Made by a program: the position numbers and the translations under genes. This document shows positions 25,553-34,217 of a DNA stretch of 58,424 bases, one piece after another. The DNA is from an uncultured bacterium (lineage in GTDB: Bacteria > Bacteroidota > Bacteroidia > Bacteroidales > Bacteroidaceae): the NCBI GenBank assembly GCA_905216095.1, contig CAJMSQ010000013.1, forward strand, positions 1-58,424, written 5' to 3'. The notes under the pieces were generated by a model. The model was not told where the DNA came from. It saw only the letters and a program-made list of their open reading frames with translations, and searched no databases. The stretch's first letter is position 1. Each line of letters begins with the position of its first letter.

Positions 25553-26848
25553 ATGATCATCAATATCATCGACAGGGTGAAGTATTCTTTTCGCAAAGAG
25601 AAGGAACTTCTTTCGGCCCTGCATGACATTTTGGGATTCTATCCCCACAATCTCGAAATCTACCGCATAGCTTTGGCGCACAAATCGCAGGCCTATCGCA
25701 ACACGAGCGGGCGGCCGCTCAACAACGAGCGCCTGGAATTTCTCGGCGATGCCATACTTGAGGCCGTCGTGAGCGACATTGTCTTCCACCGGTTCGAGCG
25801 GAAGCGCGAAGGTTTCCTCACGAGCACGCGCAGCAAGATAGTGCAGCGGGCGTCGCTCAACCGGCTGGCACGCGAAATCGGCCTGGAACGTCTCATCAAG
25901 ACGACGGCCGGAAACAAATCCCACAACTGTTACATCGGCGGCAACGCCTTCGAGGCGCTCATAGGTGCCGTCTACCTGGACCGCGGCTACAGTTTCTGCA
26001 AATGGTTCATAGAGAAGCGCATCGTAGGCCGCCTGTTCAACCTCGACGACGTGGCCCGCGAAGAAGTGAACTTCAAGAGCAAACTGCTGGAATGGACCCA
26101 GAAGAACCGCATCACGTCCGAGTACAAAATGGAAGAGACGGAGGATGCCGGAAGCAACAGCCCCGTATTCACCAGCATAGTGACCATCGAAGGCATCGTG
26201 GCGGGAAAAGGCACGGGATACTCCAAGAAGGAGAGCCACCAGCAGGCCGCGAAAGAGGCCCTCGTCAAGTTGCGCCGCGAACCCAAGTTCCTCGACAGCA
26301 TCTTCCGCGCCAAGGAAAAGCGTACCGCCATGGAAGCCGTGGAAATCTGCGCGCTGCCCAAAATAGAAGAGCTGGAGGAAGAAGCCGCCAAGCCTAAGAA
26401 ACGCCGTTCGGGCCGTCGTGCGCAGCACGCCCCGTCGGTAGTGAACGGCGGGAATGCCGGCAACGACCGCCAGGAGGCCGCCGCGGCCGCCGCGGATGCC
26501 GGCAACGTGAAACCGGAAGCCGGAAAGGCAGCGACTGACGAGGCGACGGCCACGGCTGCCCCCAAGCGTCGTCGCGGCAGGGGCGGGGCCAAGCGGGCCG
26601 ACAACGCCGCGGAACAGCGGCCGGAAGGCGGCAAGGCTCCCGAGGAAGGACAGGCCGGACAGGCTGACGCCGACCCTGTGCAGACATCTGCCGGCACGGC
26701 ACCGGCCGAGACCGCGCCGGTACGGAAGCCCCGCCGTCGTAAGCCGAAGCCCGCGCCGGCCGCCGATGCCGGGAACGACACGTCGGAAGACCGGGAAGAC
26801 ATCATCCGGCAGGCAGAAGAGGCCGCCTTCCGCGCCGATGCCTCCTGA
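25553..26848 (+). CDS. rnc: Ribonuclease III with a long low-complexity C-terminal tail
   Basis: RNase III cuts double-stranded RNA in rRNA and mRNA processing. The catalytic domain has the signature NERLEFLGDAILE (about residues 58-70) and the second acidic site GGNAFEALIGAVYLD. A double-stranded RNA-binding domain follows (about 172-243; GSNSPVFTSIV, GKGTGYSKKESHQQAAKEAL). Most bacterial enzymes end here at 220-250 residues. This one continues to 431 with an Ala/Glu/Pro-rich segment broken by basic clusters (KPKKRRSGRR, PKRRRGRGGAKR, RKPRRRKPKP). The tail is probably disordered and may bind RNA. Confidence 0.93.
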   Translation: MIINIIDRVKYSFRKEKELLSALHDILGFYPHNLEIYRIALAHKSQAYRNTSGRPLNNERLEFLGDAILEAVVSDIVFHRFERKREGFLTSTRSKIVQRASLNRLAREIGLERLIKTTAGNKSHNCYIGGNAFEALIGAVYLDRGYSFCKWFIEKRIVGRLFNLDDVAREEVNFKSKLLEWTQKNRITSEYKMEETEDAGSNSPVFTSIVTIEGIVAGKGTGYSKKESHQQAAKEALVKLRREPKFLDSIFRAKEKRTAMEAVEICALPKIEELEEEAAKPKKRRSGRRAQHAPSVVNGGNAGNDRQEAAAAAADAGNVKPEAGKAATDEATATAAPKRRRGRGGAKRADNAAEQRPEGGKAPEEGQAGQADADPVQTSAGTAPAETAPVRKPRRRKPKPAPAADAGNDTSEDREDIIRQAEEAAFRADAS

Positions 26849-26930
26849 GGCCGCCTGCAAGGCACGTCCGATGCCGTGCGCGGCACGCAGGAATCGTCCG
26901 TCCGGTTGTCCTTAACATTTGCCGGCGACG

Positions 26931-27185
26931 ATTTTAACACTTCTTGCTTTCGGGCGAAAAATGTATTATCTTTGCAATAGCAAAAGCACGGGGGCGGCCT
27001 GAAACCGCCCCTTTTTCGTGCCCGCAGGCCCGTTCCGGGGAGAAACTGTCCCTATGATAGGAAAAACTACAAGCCATGTAGTCGGAATTACATGGCTTGT
27101 AGTTCCGTCCGTCCCTGCATGTAGCGTTTCCTACATGGCATGTACGCGCGCCGGAAAACTGCATAAAAGTTAAAAATGTTAATGT
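26931..27185 (+). repeat. Class A composite element A4
   Basis: Left end ATTTTAACAC with an outer TTAACATTTG copy at 26912-26921. TTGC (26944-26947), 19 bp, TATCTTTG (26967-26974). Hairpin GCACG (26986-26990), GGGCGG (26992-26997), CCGCCC (27005-27010), T-run, CGTGC (27017-27021). The CAGGCCCGTT module, four palindromic units (27067-27145) and the right end at 27169-27185 follow. It is co-directional with sdhC, 170 bp away. Confidence 0.92.
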
Positions 27186-27240
27186 ACGCTCGCCTTTCCG
27201 CCCGTGCGTTTATCGCTTCTCTTACTTTTTTCAACTTTTT

Positions 27241-27271
27241 TTTGCGGTTACCGATAAATGTCTTAATTTTG
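27241..27271 (+). promoter_or_regulatory. Promoter of the sdhCAB operon
   Basis: TTTG (27241-27244), exactly 19 bp and TAATTTTG (27264-27271). A 7-bp stem (GCAGAAC 27271-27277 with GTTCTGC 27295-27301) opens the 5' leader directly at the expected start. Confidence 0.8.
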
Positions 27272-27354
27272 CAGAACATGCAGTCCGCGTGTGCGTTCTG
27301 CAACCTGCCGAAGAAACAAATTCTATCAAACATCAACTTAATTCTAAACAACTT

Positions 27355-28077
27355 ATGTGGTTAACTAACTCATCCATCGGACGGAAAGTGATTATGTCTG
27401 TCACGGGCATCGCACTCATCCTGTTCCTTACGTTCCATGCCTGCATGAACGTTGTGGCCCTTTTCTCCGCAGATGCCTATAACGCGATTTGCGGGATGCT
27501 TGGCTCTAACTGGTACGCCGTGGCCGCTACCGTCGGGCTGGCAGCCCTGGTGGCGCTTCACTTCGTTTATGCCATCATCCTGACGCTTCAGAACCGCAAG
27601 GCCCGCGGTGCCAGCCGCTACGCCGTGACGGCCAAGCCCGAGAAGGTGGAATGGGCGTCGCAGAACATGTTCGTGCTCGGCGTAATCGTCGTGCTCGGTC
27701 TCCTGTTGCACCTCTACAACTTCTGGTACAACATGATGTTTGCCGAAATCGTGCAGGGACACGGCGCTGAGGTCCTGCTCGGCGGCCTTTCCTACGAGCC
27801 GACCGACGGTGCCGGCATCATCGCCTACACCTTCGCCCAGCCCGTCTACACGGTGCTCTACATCGTATGGTTCATCGCCATCTGGTTCCACATGACCCAC
27901 GGCTTCTGGAGCGCGTTCCAGACACTCGGTCTGAACAACAAGATATGGTTCTGCCGCTGGAAGGCCATCGGAACCGTCTATGTCACCATTCTGATGCTCT
28001 TGTTCGTGGCTGTCGCGCTCTACTTCAGCTTCTGCGGCGGCTGTTGTGCCGCAGGCGGCTGCTATCCTGTGGCCTGA
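27355..28077 (+). CDS. sdhC: Succinate dehydrogenase/fumarate reductase cytochrome b subunit
   Basis: This is the membrane anchor that passes electrons between menaquinone and the FeS subunit. The 240-residue protein has five membrane helices with histidines suited to two b hemes (LTFHACMNVVALF, ALHFVYAIILT, LLLHLYNFWYNMM, WFHMTHGFWSAFQTLG), as in the di-heme SdhC/FrdC of Bacteroidetes and epsilonproteobacteria. The C-terminus is unusual: CGGCCAAGGCYPVA, rich in cysteine and glycine. The start at 27355 gives MWLTNSSIGRKVIMSVTG. In these anaerobes the complex mainly reduces fumarate. Confidence 0.93.
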   Translation: MWLTNSSIGRKVIMSVTGIALILFLTFHACMNVVALFSADAYNAICGMLGSNWYAVAATVGLAALVALHFVYAIILTLQNRKARGASRYAVTAKPEKVEWASQNMFVLGVIVVLGLLLHLYNFWYNMMFAEIVQGHGAEVLLGGLSYEPTDGAGIIAYTFAQPVYTVLYIVWFIAIWFHMTHGFWSAFQTLGLNNKIWFCRWKAIGTVYVTILMLLFVAVALYFSFCGGCCAAGGCYPVA

Positions 28078-28113
28078 CAAAAACTTTCTAACTTCTAAAA
28101 AAACACAATCCTT

Positions 28114-30060
28114 ATGGCTAACATAGATTCAAGAATCCCCGAAGGTCCCGTTGCAGAGAAATGGACCAATTATAAAGCGCATCAGAAACTGGTGAACCCG
28201 AAAAACAAGCGCAAGCTCGACATCATCGTTGTCGGAACAGGTCTGGCCGGCGCCAGCGCCGCAGCTTCGCTCGGCGAAATGGGATTCAAGGTGAAAAACT
28301 TCTGCATCCAGGACTCTCCGCGCCGTGCACACTCCATCGCCGCGCAGGGAGGTATCAACGCCGCAAAGAATTATCAGAACGACGGAGACTCCGTTTATCG
28401 TCTCTTCTACGATACAGTGAAAGGCGGTGACTATCGTGCACGCGAGGCCAACGTATATCGTCTCGCCGAAGTCAGCGCCAGCATCATCGACCAGTGCGTC
28501 GCACAAGGCGTTCCCTTTGCCCGCGAATACGGCGGTATGCTTGCCAACCGCTCCTTCGGCGGTGCGCAGGTGAGCCGTACCTTCTACGCGAAGGGACAGA
28601 CCGGACAGCAGCTCCTGCTTGGCGCCTACTCCGCACTCATGTGCCAGGTACACGCCGGAACTGTCGAGCTGTACACCCGTTACGAGATGCTCGACGTCGT
28701 TATCATAGACGGACGCGCACGCGGAATCATCGCCCGCAACCTCGTCACGGGCAATATCGAGCGTTTCGCCGCGCACGCCGTTGTCATCGGTACGGGCGGT
28801 TACGGCAACACCTACTTCCTTTCGACCAACGCCATGGGCTGCAACTGTTCCGCCGCAATGGCCTGCTACCGCAAGGGAGCTTATTTCGCCAACCCCTCAT
28901 ACGTACAGATCCACCCGACGTGTATTCCCGTCCACGGCGACAAGCAGTCCAAACTGACCCTCATGTCCGAGTCGCTGCGTAACGACGGACGCATCTGGGT
29001 GCCCAAGAAACTTGAGGACGCCAAGGCATGTCAGGAAGGCCGTCTGCAGGGTAAGGACATTCCCGAGGAGGACCGCGACTACTATCTGGAGCGCCGCTAT
29101 CCCGCATTCGGTAACTTAGTTCCGCGTGACGTGGCATCCCGTGCCGCCAAAGAGCGTTGTGACAAAGGCTACGGCGTGAACAACACCGGTCTGGCCGTGT
29201 TCCTCGACTTCTCGCAAGCCATCAAGGACTTCGGACGCGACGAGATAGCCGCACGTTACGGCAACCTCTTCGACATGTACGAGGAGATTACGGACGAGAG
29301 CCCCTATGAAACGCCGATGCAGATATTCCCCGCCGTTCACTACACCATGGGTGGCATCTGGGTGGACTATGAATTGCAGACTTCCATCAAGGGACTCTTC
29401 GCCATTGGCGAGTGCAACTTCTCCGACCACGGCGCGAACCGTCTCGGCGCATCTGCATTGATGCAGGGCTTGGCCGACGGTTATTTCGTCCTGCCCTATA
29501 CCATTCAGAACTACCTGAGCGACCAGATTACCGTACCCCGCTTCTCCACCGACCTGCCCGAGTTCAAGGCAGCCGAGGAAGCCGTCAAGGCACGCATACA
29601 GCGCCTGTTCAACATCAAGGGCCACCGTTCGGTGGACTCCATCCACAAGGAACTCGGACACATCATGTGGGAACACGTCGGTATGGGCCGCACGAAAGCC
29701 GGTCTCGAAGAGGGACTCAAGCTGCTCAAGGAGTTGCGCAAGACGTTCTACAAGGAACTTTTTGTTCCCGGTACGACCGACGGCGTGAACGTCGAGCTTG
29801 AAAAGGCCATCCGCCTTGAAGACTTCATCCTCATGGGCGAACTCATCGCCAACGACGCGCTTCACCGCGAGGAGTCCTGCGGCGGTCACTTCCGCGAGGA
29901 GCATCAGACGCCCGAAGGCGAGGCTCAGCGTGACGACGAGAATTTCTTCTACGTCGGATGCTGGGAATATCAGGGCAACGACGACGCTACGCCCGTGCTC
30001 AACAAGGAACCGCTCGTCTACGAGGCCATCAAGGTACAGACCCGTAACTATAAAAATTAA
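28114..30060 (+). CDS. sdhA: Succinate dehydrogenase/fumarate reductase flavoprotein subunit
   Basis: This is the catalytic subunit of complex II. The 648-residue protein has the Rossmann FAD loop [17 protein letters not shown] (about residues 38-54), the histidine for covalent FAD in [18 protein letters not shown] (about residue 73), and substrate-site blocks such as [10 protein letters not shown] and [16 protein letters not shown]. The length fits the Bacteroidetes form. It lies between sdhC and sdhB with short gaps. Confidence 0.97.
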   Translation: MANIDSRIPEGPVAEKWTNYKAHQKLVNPKNKRKLDIIVVGTGLAGASAAASLGEMGFKVKNFCIQDSPRRAHSIAAQGGINAAKNYQNDGDSVYRLFYDTVKGGDYRAREANVYRLAEVSASIIDQCVAQGVPFAREYGGMLANRSFGGAQVSRTFYAKGQTGQQLLLGAYSALMCQVHAGTVELYTRYEMLDVVIIDGRARGIIARNLVTGNIERFAAHAVVIGTGGYGNTYFLSTNAMGCNCSAAMACYRKGAYFANPSYVQIHPTCIPVHGDKQSKLTLMSESLRNDGRIWVPKKLEDAKACQEGRLQGKDIPEEDRDYYLERRYPAFGNLVPRDVASRAAKERCDKGYGVNNTGLAVFLDFSQAIKDFGRDEIAARYGNLFDMYEEITDESPYETPMQIFPAVHYTMGGIWVDYELQTSIKGLFAIGECNFSDHGANRLGASALMQGLADGYFVLPYTIQNYLSDQITVPRFSTDLPEFKAAEEAVKARIQRLFNIKGHRSVDSIHKELGHIMWEHVGMGRTKAGLEEGLKLLKELRKTFYKELFVPGTTDGVNVELEKAIRLEDFILMGELIANDALHREESCGGHFREEHQTPEGEAQRDDENFFYVGCWEYQGNDDATPVLNKEPLVYEAIKVQTRNYKN

Positions 30061-30082
30061 TCATCAGTAAACAAAGCAGGTC

Positions 30083-30101
30083 GCAGGCGGGGATTGCCTG
30101 C
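30083..30101 (+). promoter_or_regulatory. Small hairpin between sdhA and sdhB
   Basis: GCAGGC (30083-30088) pairs with GCCTGC (30096-30101) in the 68-bp gap. No T-run follows. It could stabilise or process the mRNA; the role is inferred only. Confidence 0.35.
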
Positions 30102-30128
30102 CGCGGCCCTGCAAAAACAAATACGACA

Positions 30129-30887
30129 ATGGCTAAGAATATTAGTTTCACCATAAAATATTGGAAGCAGAACGGGCCTAAGGATGCCGGACACTTTGAA
30201 CAGCACGAAATGAAGAACATTCCCGACGACACGTCCTTCCTTGAAATGCTCGACATCCTCAACGAGGAACTCATCAATGCCGGGAAAGAACCGTTTACCT
30301 TCGACCACGACTGCCGCGAAGGCATCTGCGGTATGTGCTCCCTTTACATCAACGGTACGCCCCACGGCAAGACCGCGACAGGTGCCACCACGTGCCAGCT
30401 GTATATGCGTAAGTTCAACGACGGCGACGTCATCACCGTCGAACCGTGGCGTTCGGCCGCATTCCCCGTCATCAAGGACTGCATGGTAGACCGCTCGGCG
30501 TTCGACAAGATACAGGCAGCCGGCGGTTACGTGACGGTACGCACCGGCCAGCCGCAGGACGCCAACGCCATCCTCATACCCAAGCAGGACGCCGACGAGG
30601 CCATGGACTGCGCCACGTGCATCGGCTGCGGCGCATGTGTAGCGGCATGCAAGAACGGCTCGGCCATGCTTTTCGTCAGCTCCAAGGTAAGCCAGTTCGC
30701 CCTGCTGCCCCAGGGCCGTCCCGAGGCAGCCAAGCGCGCCAAGGCCATGGTGGCGAAGATGGACGAGCTCGGTTTCGGCAACTGCACCAACACCCGCGCG
30801 TGCGAGGCCGTATGCCCCAAGAACGAAAGCATCGCCAACATCGCACGACTGAACCGCGAGTTCATCTCGGCCAAGTTGAAAGACTGA
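30129..30887 (+). CDS. sdhB: Succinate dehydrogenase/fumarate reductase iron-sulfur subunit
   Basis: This subunit carries electrons between flavin and heme. The 252-residue protein has the [2Fe-2S] cysteines in CREGICGMCSLYING and TTCQLYM, and two ferredoxin-like cysteine groups for the [4Fe-4S] and [3Fe-4S] clusters (CATCIGCGACVAACKNG and CTNTRACEAVCPKN). It is the last gene of the operon. Element A5 begins 75 bp after its stop. Confidence 0.96.
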   Translation: MAKNISFTIKYWKQNGPKDAGHFEQHEMKNIPDDTSFLEMLDILNEELINAGKEPFTFDHDCREGICGMCSLYINGTPHGKTATGATTCQLYMRKFNDGDVITVEPWRSAAFPVIKDCMVDRSAFDKIQAAGGYVTVRTGQPQDANAILIPKQDADEAMDCATCIGCGACVAACKNGSAMLFVSSKVSQFALLPQGRPEAAKRAKAMVAKMDELGFGNCTNTRACEAVCPKNESIANIARLNREFISAKLKD

Positions 30888-30962
30888 TTGCCCGGCGGGG
30901 CAGTGCGGCGGAGATGCCTGACGGTCACGGCCGGCAAGCATCCGTCACGCACGGCCCGCGGA

Positions 30963-31237
30963 GATTTTAACACTATTTGCTTTTCGGCAAAAAATGTTGT
31001 ATATTTGCACTACGGAAGCAGGGAGGTACGGCGACGTCCTCCCTGCTTCCTTGTTTTTCAGCCCTTTCCGGAGGGGAAAAGGCCCGCGCGAAGAATTTCT
31101 GTCCGCCATGTACGAAAAACTACATGGCTTGTGCGCGAAACTACATGCCATGTAGTGGTCCGTACACCGCGGAGAAAAATTTACAAGCCGGCTTCCGCGC
31201 GTCCCGAAAAGTGAGCGAAAGTTAAAAATGTTAATGT
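30963..31237 (+). repeat. Class A composite element A5
   Basis: Left end GATTTTAACAC, TTGC (30977-30980), 19 bp, TATATTTG (31000-31007). The hairpin differs fully in sequence from A2-A4 but sits at the same place: a perfect 13-bp stem, GGAAGCAGGGAGG (31014-31026) with its complement (31038-31050), then TTGTTTTT. Diverged palindromic units follow (31120-31155 and around 31085-31110), and the right end is at 31221-31237. Confidence 0.9.
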
Positions 31238-31370
31238 CCGGCGGCCCGTTCACGCCCGTTTCCGCAACATTATGCCGGTTGCGGGCGACCGTTCCGCGGG
31301 TGCGTGTCCGCAGAGAGCCTGCCGGTTTCCCTTTGTGTGCGGGTGCTGCCGGCAGAGCGGTACATACGCT

Positions 31371-31420
31371 GTCCGGCCGGACATCTTCCGTCTTTTTCTC
31401 CGCAGACGGCCGGATTTTTT
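31371..31420 (+). terminator. Terminator-like hairpin downstream of A5
   Basis: TCCGGCC (31372-31378) pairs with GGCCGGA (31408-31414), followed by six T residues. It would end any transcript coming from A5 or the sdh operon before the lipoprotein promoter. Confidence 0.6.
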
Positions 31421-31477
31421 CGTCCTGCCGGAATACTTAAAAAGAGGGAATAGTTTTCGTGTCCCGTTGATTTTTCA

Positions 31478-31485
31478 TATCTTTG
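31478..31485 (+). promoter_or_regulatory. -7 box of the PCMD lipoprotein gene
   Basis: TATCTTTG lies 36 bp before the start codon; the -33 region is weak. Confidence 0.6.
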
Positions 31486-31521
31486 CACGCGGTAAAATTT
31501 ACTTAATTGCAAATAAGTAAT

Positions 31522-32646
31522 ATGAAAAAGCTGTTGATTATCACCGCCGCCTGCCTGCTGACGCTGGCATCGTGTATCAAGGACGAGGCCCTCAATGCCG
31601 AGTGCGACATCCTCGAGGTCAAGCCCGAGTATCTCGACGCATTGCAACGGGAAGGTGTGCTGATAGGTCTTCCCATCGTGAAGAACGACCGCGTGAACTT
31701 CACGGTGAAGCGCGGTACGTCGCTGACAGCGTTGGCTCCCGACTTCATACTGACTCCCGGCGCGGGCATCGAGCCTGCGGGCGGTACGGTCCGCGACTTC
31801 ACCACGCCGCAGACTTACGTCACCACTTCGGAGGACGGACAGTGGCGCAAGGCCTACGAAGTCTCGTTCCAGTACCCGACACCCATCAACGATATGGGAT
31901 TCGAGCACTTTGCGCTCGATACGCGCGGCAGGTTCTACGAGTACTTCGAGGTAGGCGACACCCCCGAAGAGAAATTCTACTACTGGGACAGCGGAAACAT
32001 AGGCTTCTCGCTCACAGGCATGGCCCGGACGCCCGAGGAATACCCCACCGTGCCCTATGCCGCGGGCAAACGCGGAAATGCCGTGCGGCTGACGACGCTT
32101 TCCACCGGCTCGTGGGGGCGTGGCGTGAACATGCCGATTGCTGCCGGCAACCTTTTCATCGGTACGTTCAACGTGTCGCAGGCCATGCTCTTTCCGCGCA
32201 AGGCCACGCGCTTCGGACGGCAGCTGGTGACGGACAGACCGCTTCGCCTCGAGGGCTGGTACAAATATACCGCGGGCGAACATTACCAGGACATCCATGA
32301 AACGATTCTGCCCGACAAGCATGACACGTGCGACATCTATGCCGTGCTTTACGAGGTGGACCCTGAAAAATTCGTTCCCCTCAATGGCGACGACGTGCTG
32401 TCGAGCGACCGCATCGTACTCATGGCACGCATCGACGAACCCGGCGAGCCGCAGGACTGGACCGCCTTCAGCGAGCCTTTCCGCCTCATGGAAGGGAAGA
32501 CTTTCGACTATGCCCGGCTGGCCAACGACGGGTATGCCATCGCCGTGGTGTGCACGTCGAGCCGACAGGGTGCCTACTTCGAAGGCGCCATCGGCAGCAC
32601 GCTCTTCGTGGATGAGTTGAAAATCGTCTGGGAACACGACGAATGA
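31522..32646 (+). CDS. PCMD-domain lipoprotein
   Basis: The 374-residue protein has a lipoprotein signal (MKKLLIITAACLLTLASCIKDE). It then has an N-terminal Ig-like portion (about residues 30-120) and a C-terminal PCMD domain (putative carbohydrate metabolism domain, PF13201) recognised from the DMGFEHF, YYWDSGNIGF, GNAVRLTT, LFIGTF and LRLEGWYKY blocks. It is probably a surface glycan-binding or glycan-processing accessory. The following barrel gene is 86 bp away and may be in the same unit. The start at 31522 is chosen for the signal peptide. Confidence 0.78.
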   Translation: MKKLLIITAACLLTLASCIKDEALNAECDILEVKPEYLDALQREGVLIGLPIVKNDRVNFTVKRGTSLTALAPDFILTPGAGIEPAGGTVRDFTTPQTYVTTSEDGQWRKAYEVSFQYPTPINDMGFEHFALDTRGRFYEYFEVGDTPEEKFYYWDSGNIGFSLTGMARTPEEYPTVPYAAGKRGNAVRLTTLSTGSWGRGVNMPIAAGNLFIGTFNVSQAMLFPRKATRFGRQLVTDRPLRLEGWYKYTAGEHYQDIHETILPDKHDTCDIYAVLYEVDPEKFVPLNGDDVLSSDRIVLMARIDEPGEPQDWTAFSEPFRLMEGKTFDYARLANDGYAIAVVCTSSRQGAYFEGAIGSTLFVDELKIVWEHDE

Positions 32647-32732
32647 TTCTTTTGACACGGCATCGTTTTTTGCCGGAGGCTTTTCCTTCTTACATTTCCC
32701 GAACAAAGAACCCCATATCGCACATCTGACCA

Positions 32733-33506
32733 ATGAAACGTATATTCTTCTTACTCCTTTCCCTGTGCTGCCTTGCCGCAAACGCCCAGCGCAAGGAAGC
32801 GGCCGACACGGACAACAACCTGTTGCGCGCGGCACTCAAAGGCTGGCACGTGAAACTTTCGGCCGGCTTCAATGTGGGCGGCACTTCGCCCCTGCCCCTG
32901 CCGCGCGAAATACGAAGCATCGACGGCTACAACCCCTTGTTGAACATCTATGTCGAGGGAGCGGTGCAAAAACGCTTCGACAATTCGCGCTGGGGTATGC
33001 TGCTGGGACTCCGTCTCGAGAACAAAGGCATGAAGACCGACGCGACCGTGAAGAACTACCACATGGAAATGACCTCCGACGACGGGGGCTACATGGAGGG
33101 AGCCTGGACCGGACACGTCAAGACCAAGGTGCGCAACACCTACCTGACCATCCCCGTGCTCGCCACCTATGCCATCAACAGCCGATGGAGCGTCTCGGCA
33201 GGCCCGTACCTGTCCTACATGTTCGAAGGCGAGTTCTCGGGCGAAGCCTACGACGGATACTTGCGCGACCAAGACCCTACGGGAAACAAAGCCGAGGTGT
33301 CGCACGCCTCATACGACTTCTCGGGCGACCTGCGCCGCTTCCAGTGGGGACTGCAGGCCGGCTGCGAGTTCAAGGCCTACAAGCACCTGTCCGCGAATGT
33401 AGGCCTGCAATGGGGCATGAACGGCATATTCCCGTCCGACTATACGGCCGTGACGTTCGCCATGTATCCCATTTACGCCAACATCGGCTTCAGCTATCTG
33501 TTCTGA
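32733..33506 (+). CDS. PorT-like outer-membrane beta-barrel protein
   Basis: The 257-residue protein has a signal peptide (MKRIFFLLLSLCCLAANAQ). Alternating strands follow, typical of the PorT / OMP_b-brl_2 family (GWHVKLSAGFNVGG, WGMLLGLRLENKGM, TYLTIPVLATYAI, WSVSAGPYLSYMF), and the last strand ends FSYLF. Its placement after a PCMD lipoprotein suggests a surface complex. PorT proper is needed for type IX secretion, but this may be any member of the barrel family. Confidence 0.72.
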   Translation: MKRIFFLLLSLCCLAANAQRKEAADTDNNLLRAALKGWHVKLSAGFNVGGTSPLPLPREIRSIDGYNPLLNIYVEGAVQKRFDNSRWGMLLGLRLENKGMKTDATVKNYHMEMTSDDGGYMEGAWTGHVKTKVRNTYLTIPVLATYAINSRWSVSAGPYLSYMFEGEFSGEAYDGYLRDQDPTGNKAEVSHASYDFSGDLRRFQWGLQAGCEFKAYKHLSANVGLQWGMNGIFPSDYTAVTFAMYPIYANIGFSYLF

Positions 33507-33579
33507 AGACCCGGGCGCGCCCGGATGCCGCACAACACACAAATACACCTATAAAAACAACCCTAAAAACATTTATCGT

Positions 33580-34206
33580 ATGAAAAAAACTTTACTCGTA
33601 CTCTTTACATTCCTGGCATCGGCCGCTTGCGCCGTGGCACAGGATACTCCCCACGCCATCGAGGGCAACTATGTAGGCGACCTTTACGTCAGTCTGTTCA
33701 ATCCGATTAACGATGAGACGGAAAAGAGCGACGATGCCTGTTCTGTGAACATCGTGGCCGACGGAGAGAACACCGTAACCTTCGCTCTCTATAATTTTGC
33801 TTTCGCCGGAATTCCCGTAGGTGATATCGTGCTGAAAAGTGTCCCCGTGAGTGAGGGCGCGGAACAGTCGGTCGTATTCGGCGAGAACGCACCTACGAAC
33901 TTGGAACTGGCCGGTGGCGAAATCCTTGCCACGGCACAAATCACCACGGCCGGGTCTGCGGTGGCCGCAAAAACGCTTACGGCCGACATTGATGTGGTGT
34001 GGACGAACGCTCCCGGCGAACCGGCACCCATTTACGTGCGCTTTGTCGGCGAATACAAGGGCGCGCCGACGGGTATCAACGCGATAGAAACCGCCAAGCG
34101 TGCATCCGGCGTCTACAGTCTGGCCGGTGTGCGGCTCGGCAACAGCACCCAAGGTCTGCCCAAAGGCATCTACATCGTGGATGGACAGAAGAAGTTCGTT
34201 AAATAA
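33580..34206 (+). CDS. Secreted calycin-like domain protein with GIYIV C-terminal tail
   Basis: The 208-residue protein has a signal peptide (MKKTLLVLFTFLASAACAVAQ). A calycin-like beta domain follows (about residues 25-165; IEGNYVGDLYVSL, SVNIVADGENTVTFALYNF), then a C-terminal tail with GVYSLAGVRLG and LPKGIYIVDGQKKFVK. The tail is nearly the same in the genes at 34218 and 47592, and resembles short sorting tails on Prevotella secreted proteins. The next gene starts 11 bp later. Confidence 0.72.
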   Translation: MKKTLLVLFTFLASAACAVAQDTPHAIEGNYVGDLYVSLFNPINDETEKSDDACSVNIVADGENTVTFALYNFAFAGIPVGDIVLKSVPVSEGAEQSVVFGENAPTNLELAGGEILATAQITTAGSAVAAKTLTADIDVVWTNAPGEPAPIYVRFVGEYKGAPTGINAIETAKRASGVYSLAGVRLGNSTQGLPKGIYIVDGQKKFVK

Positions 34207-34217
34207 GACATCCGGCA

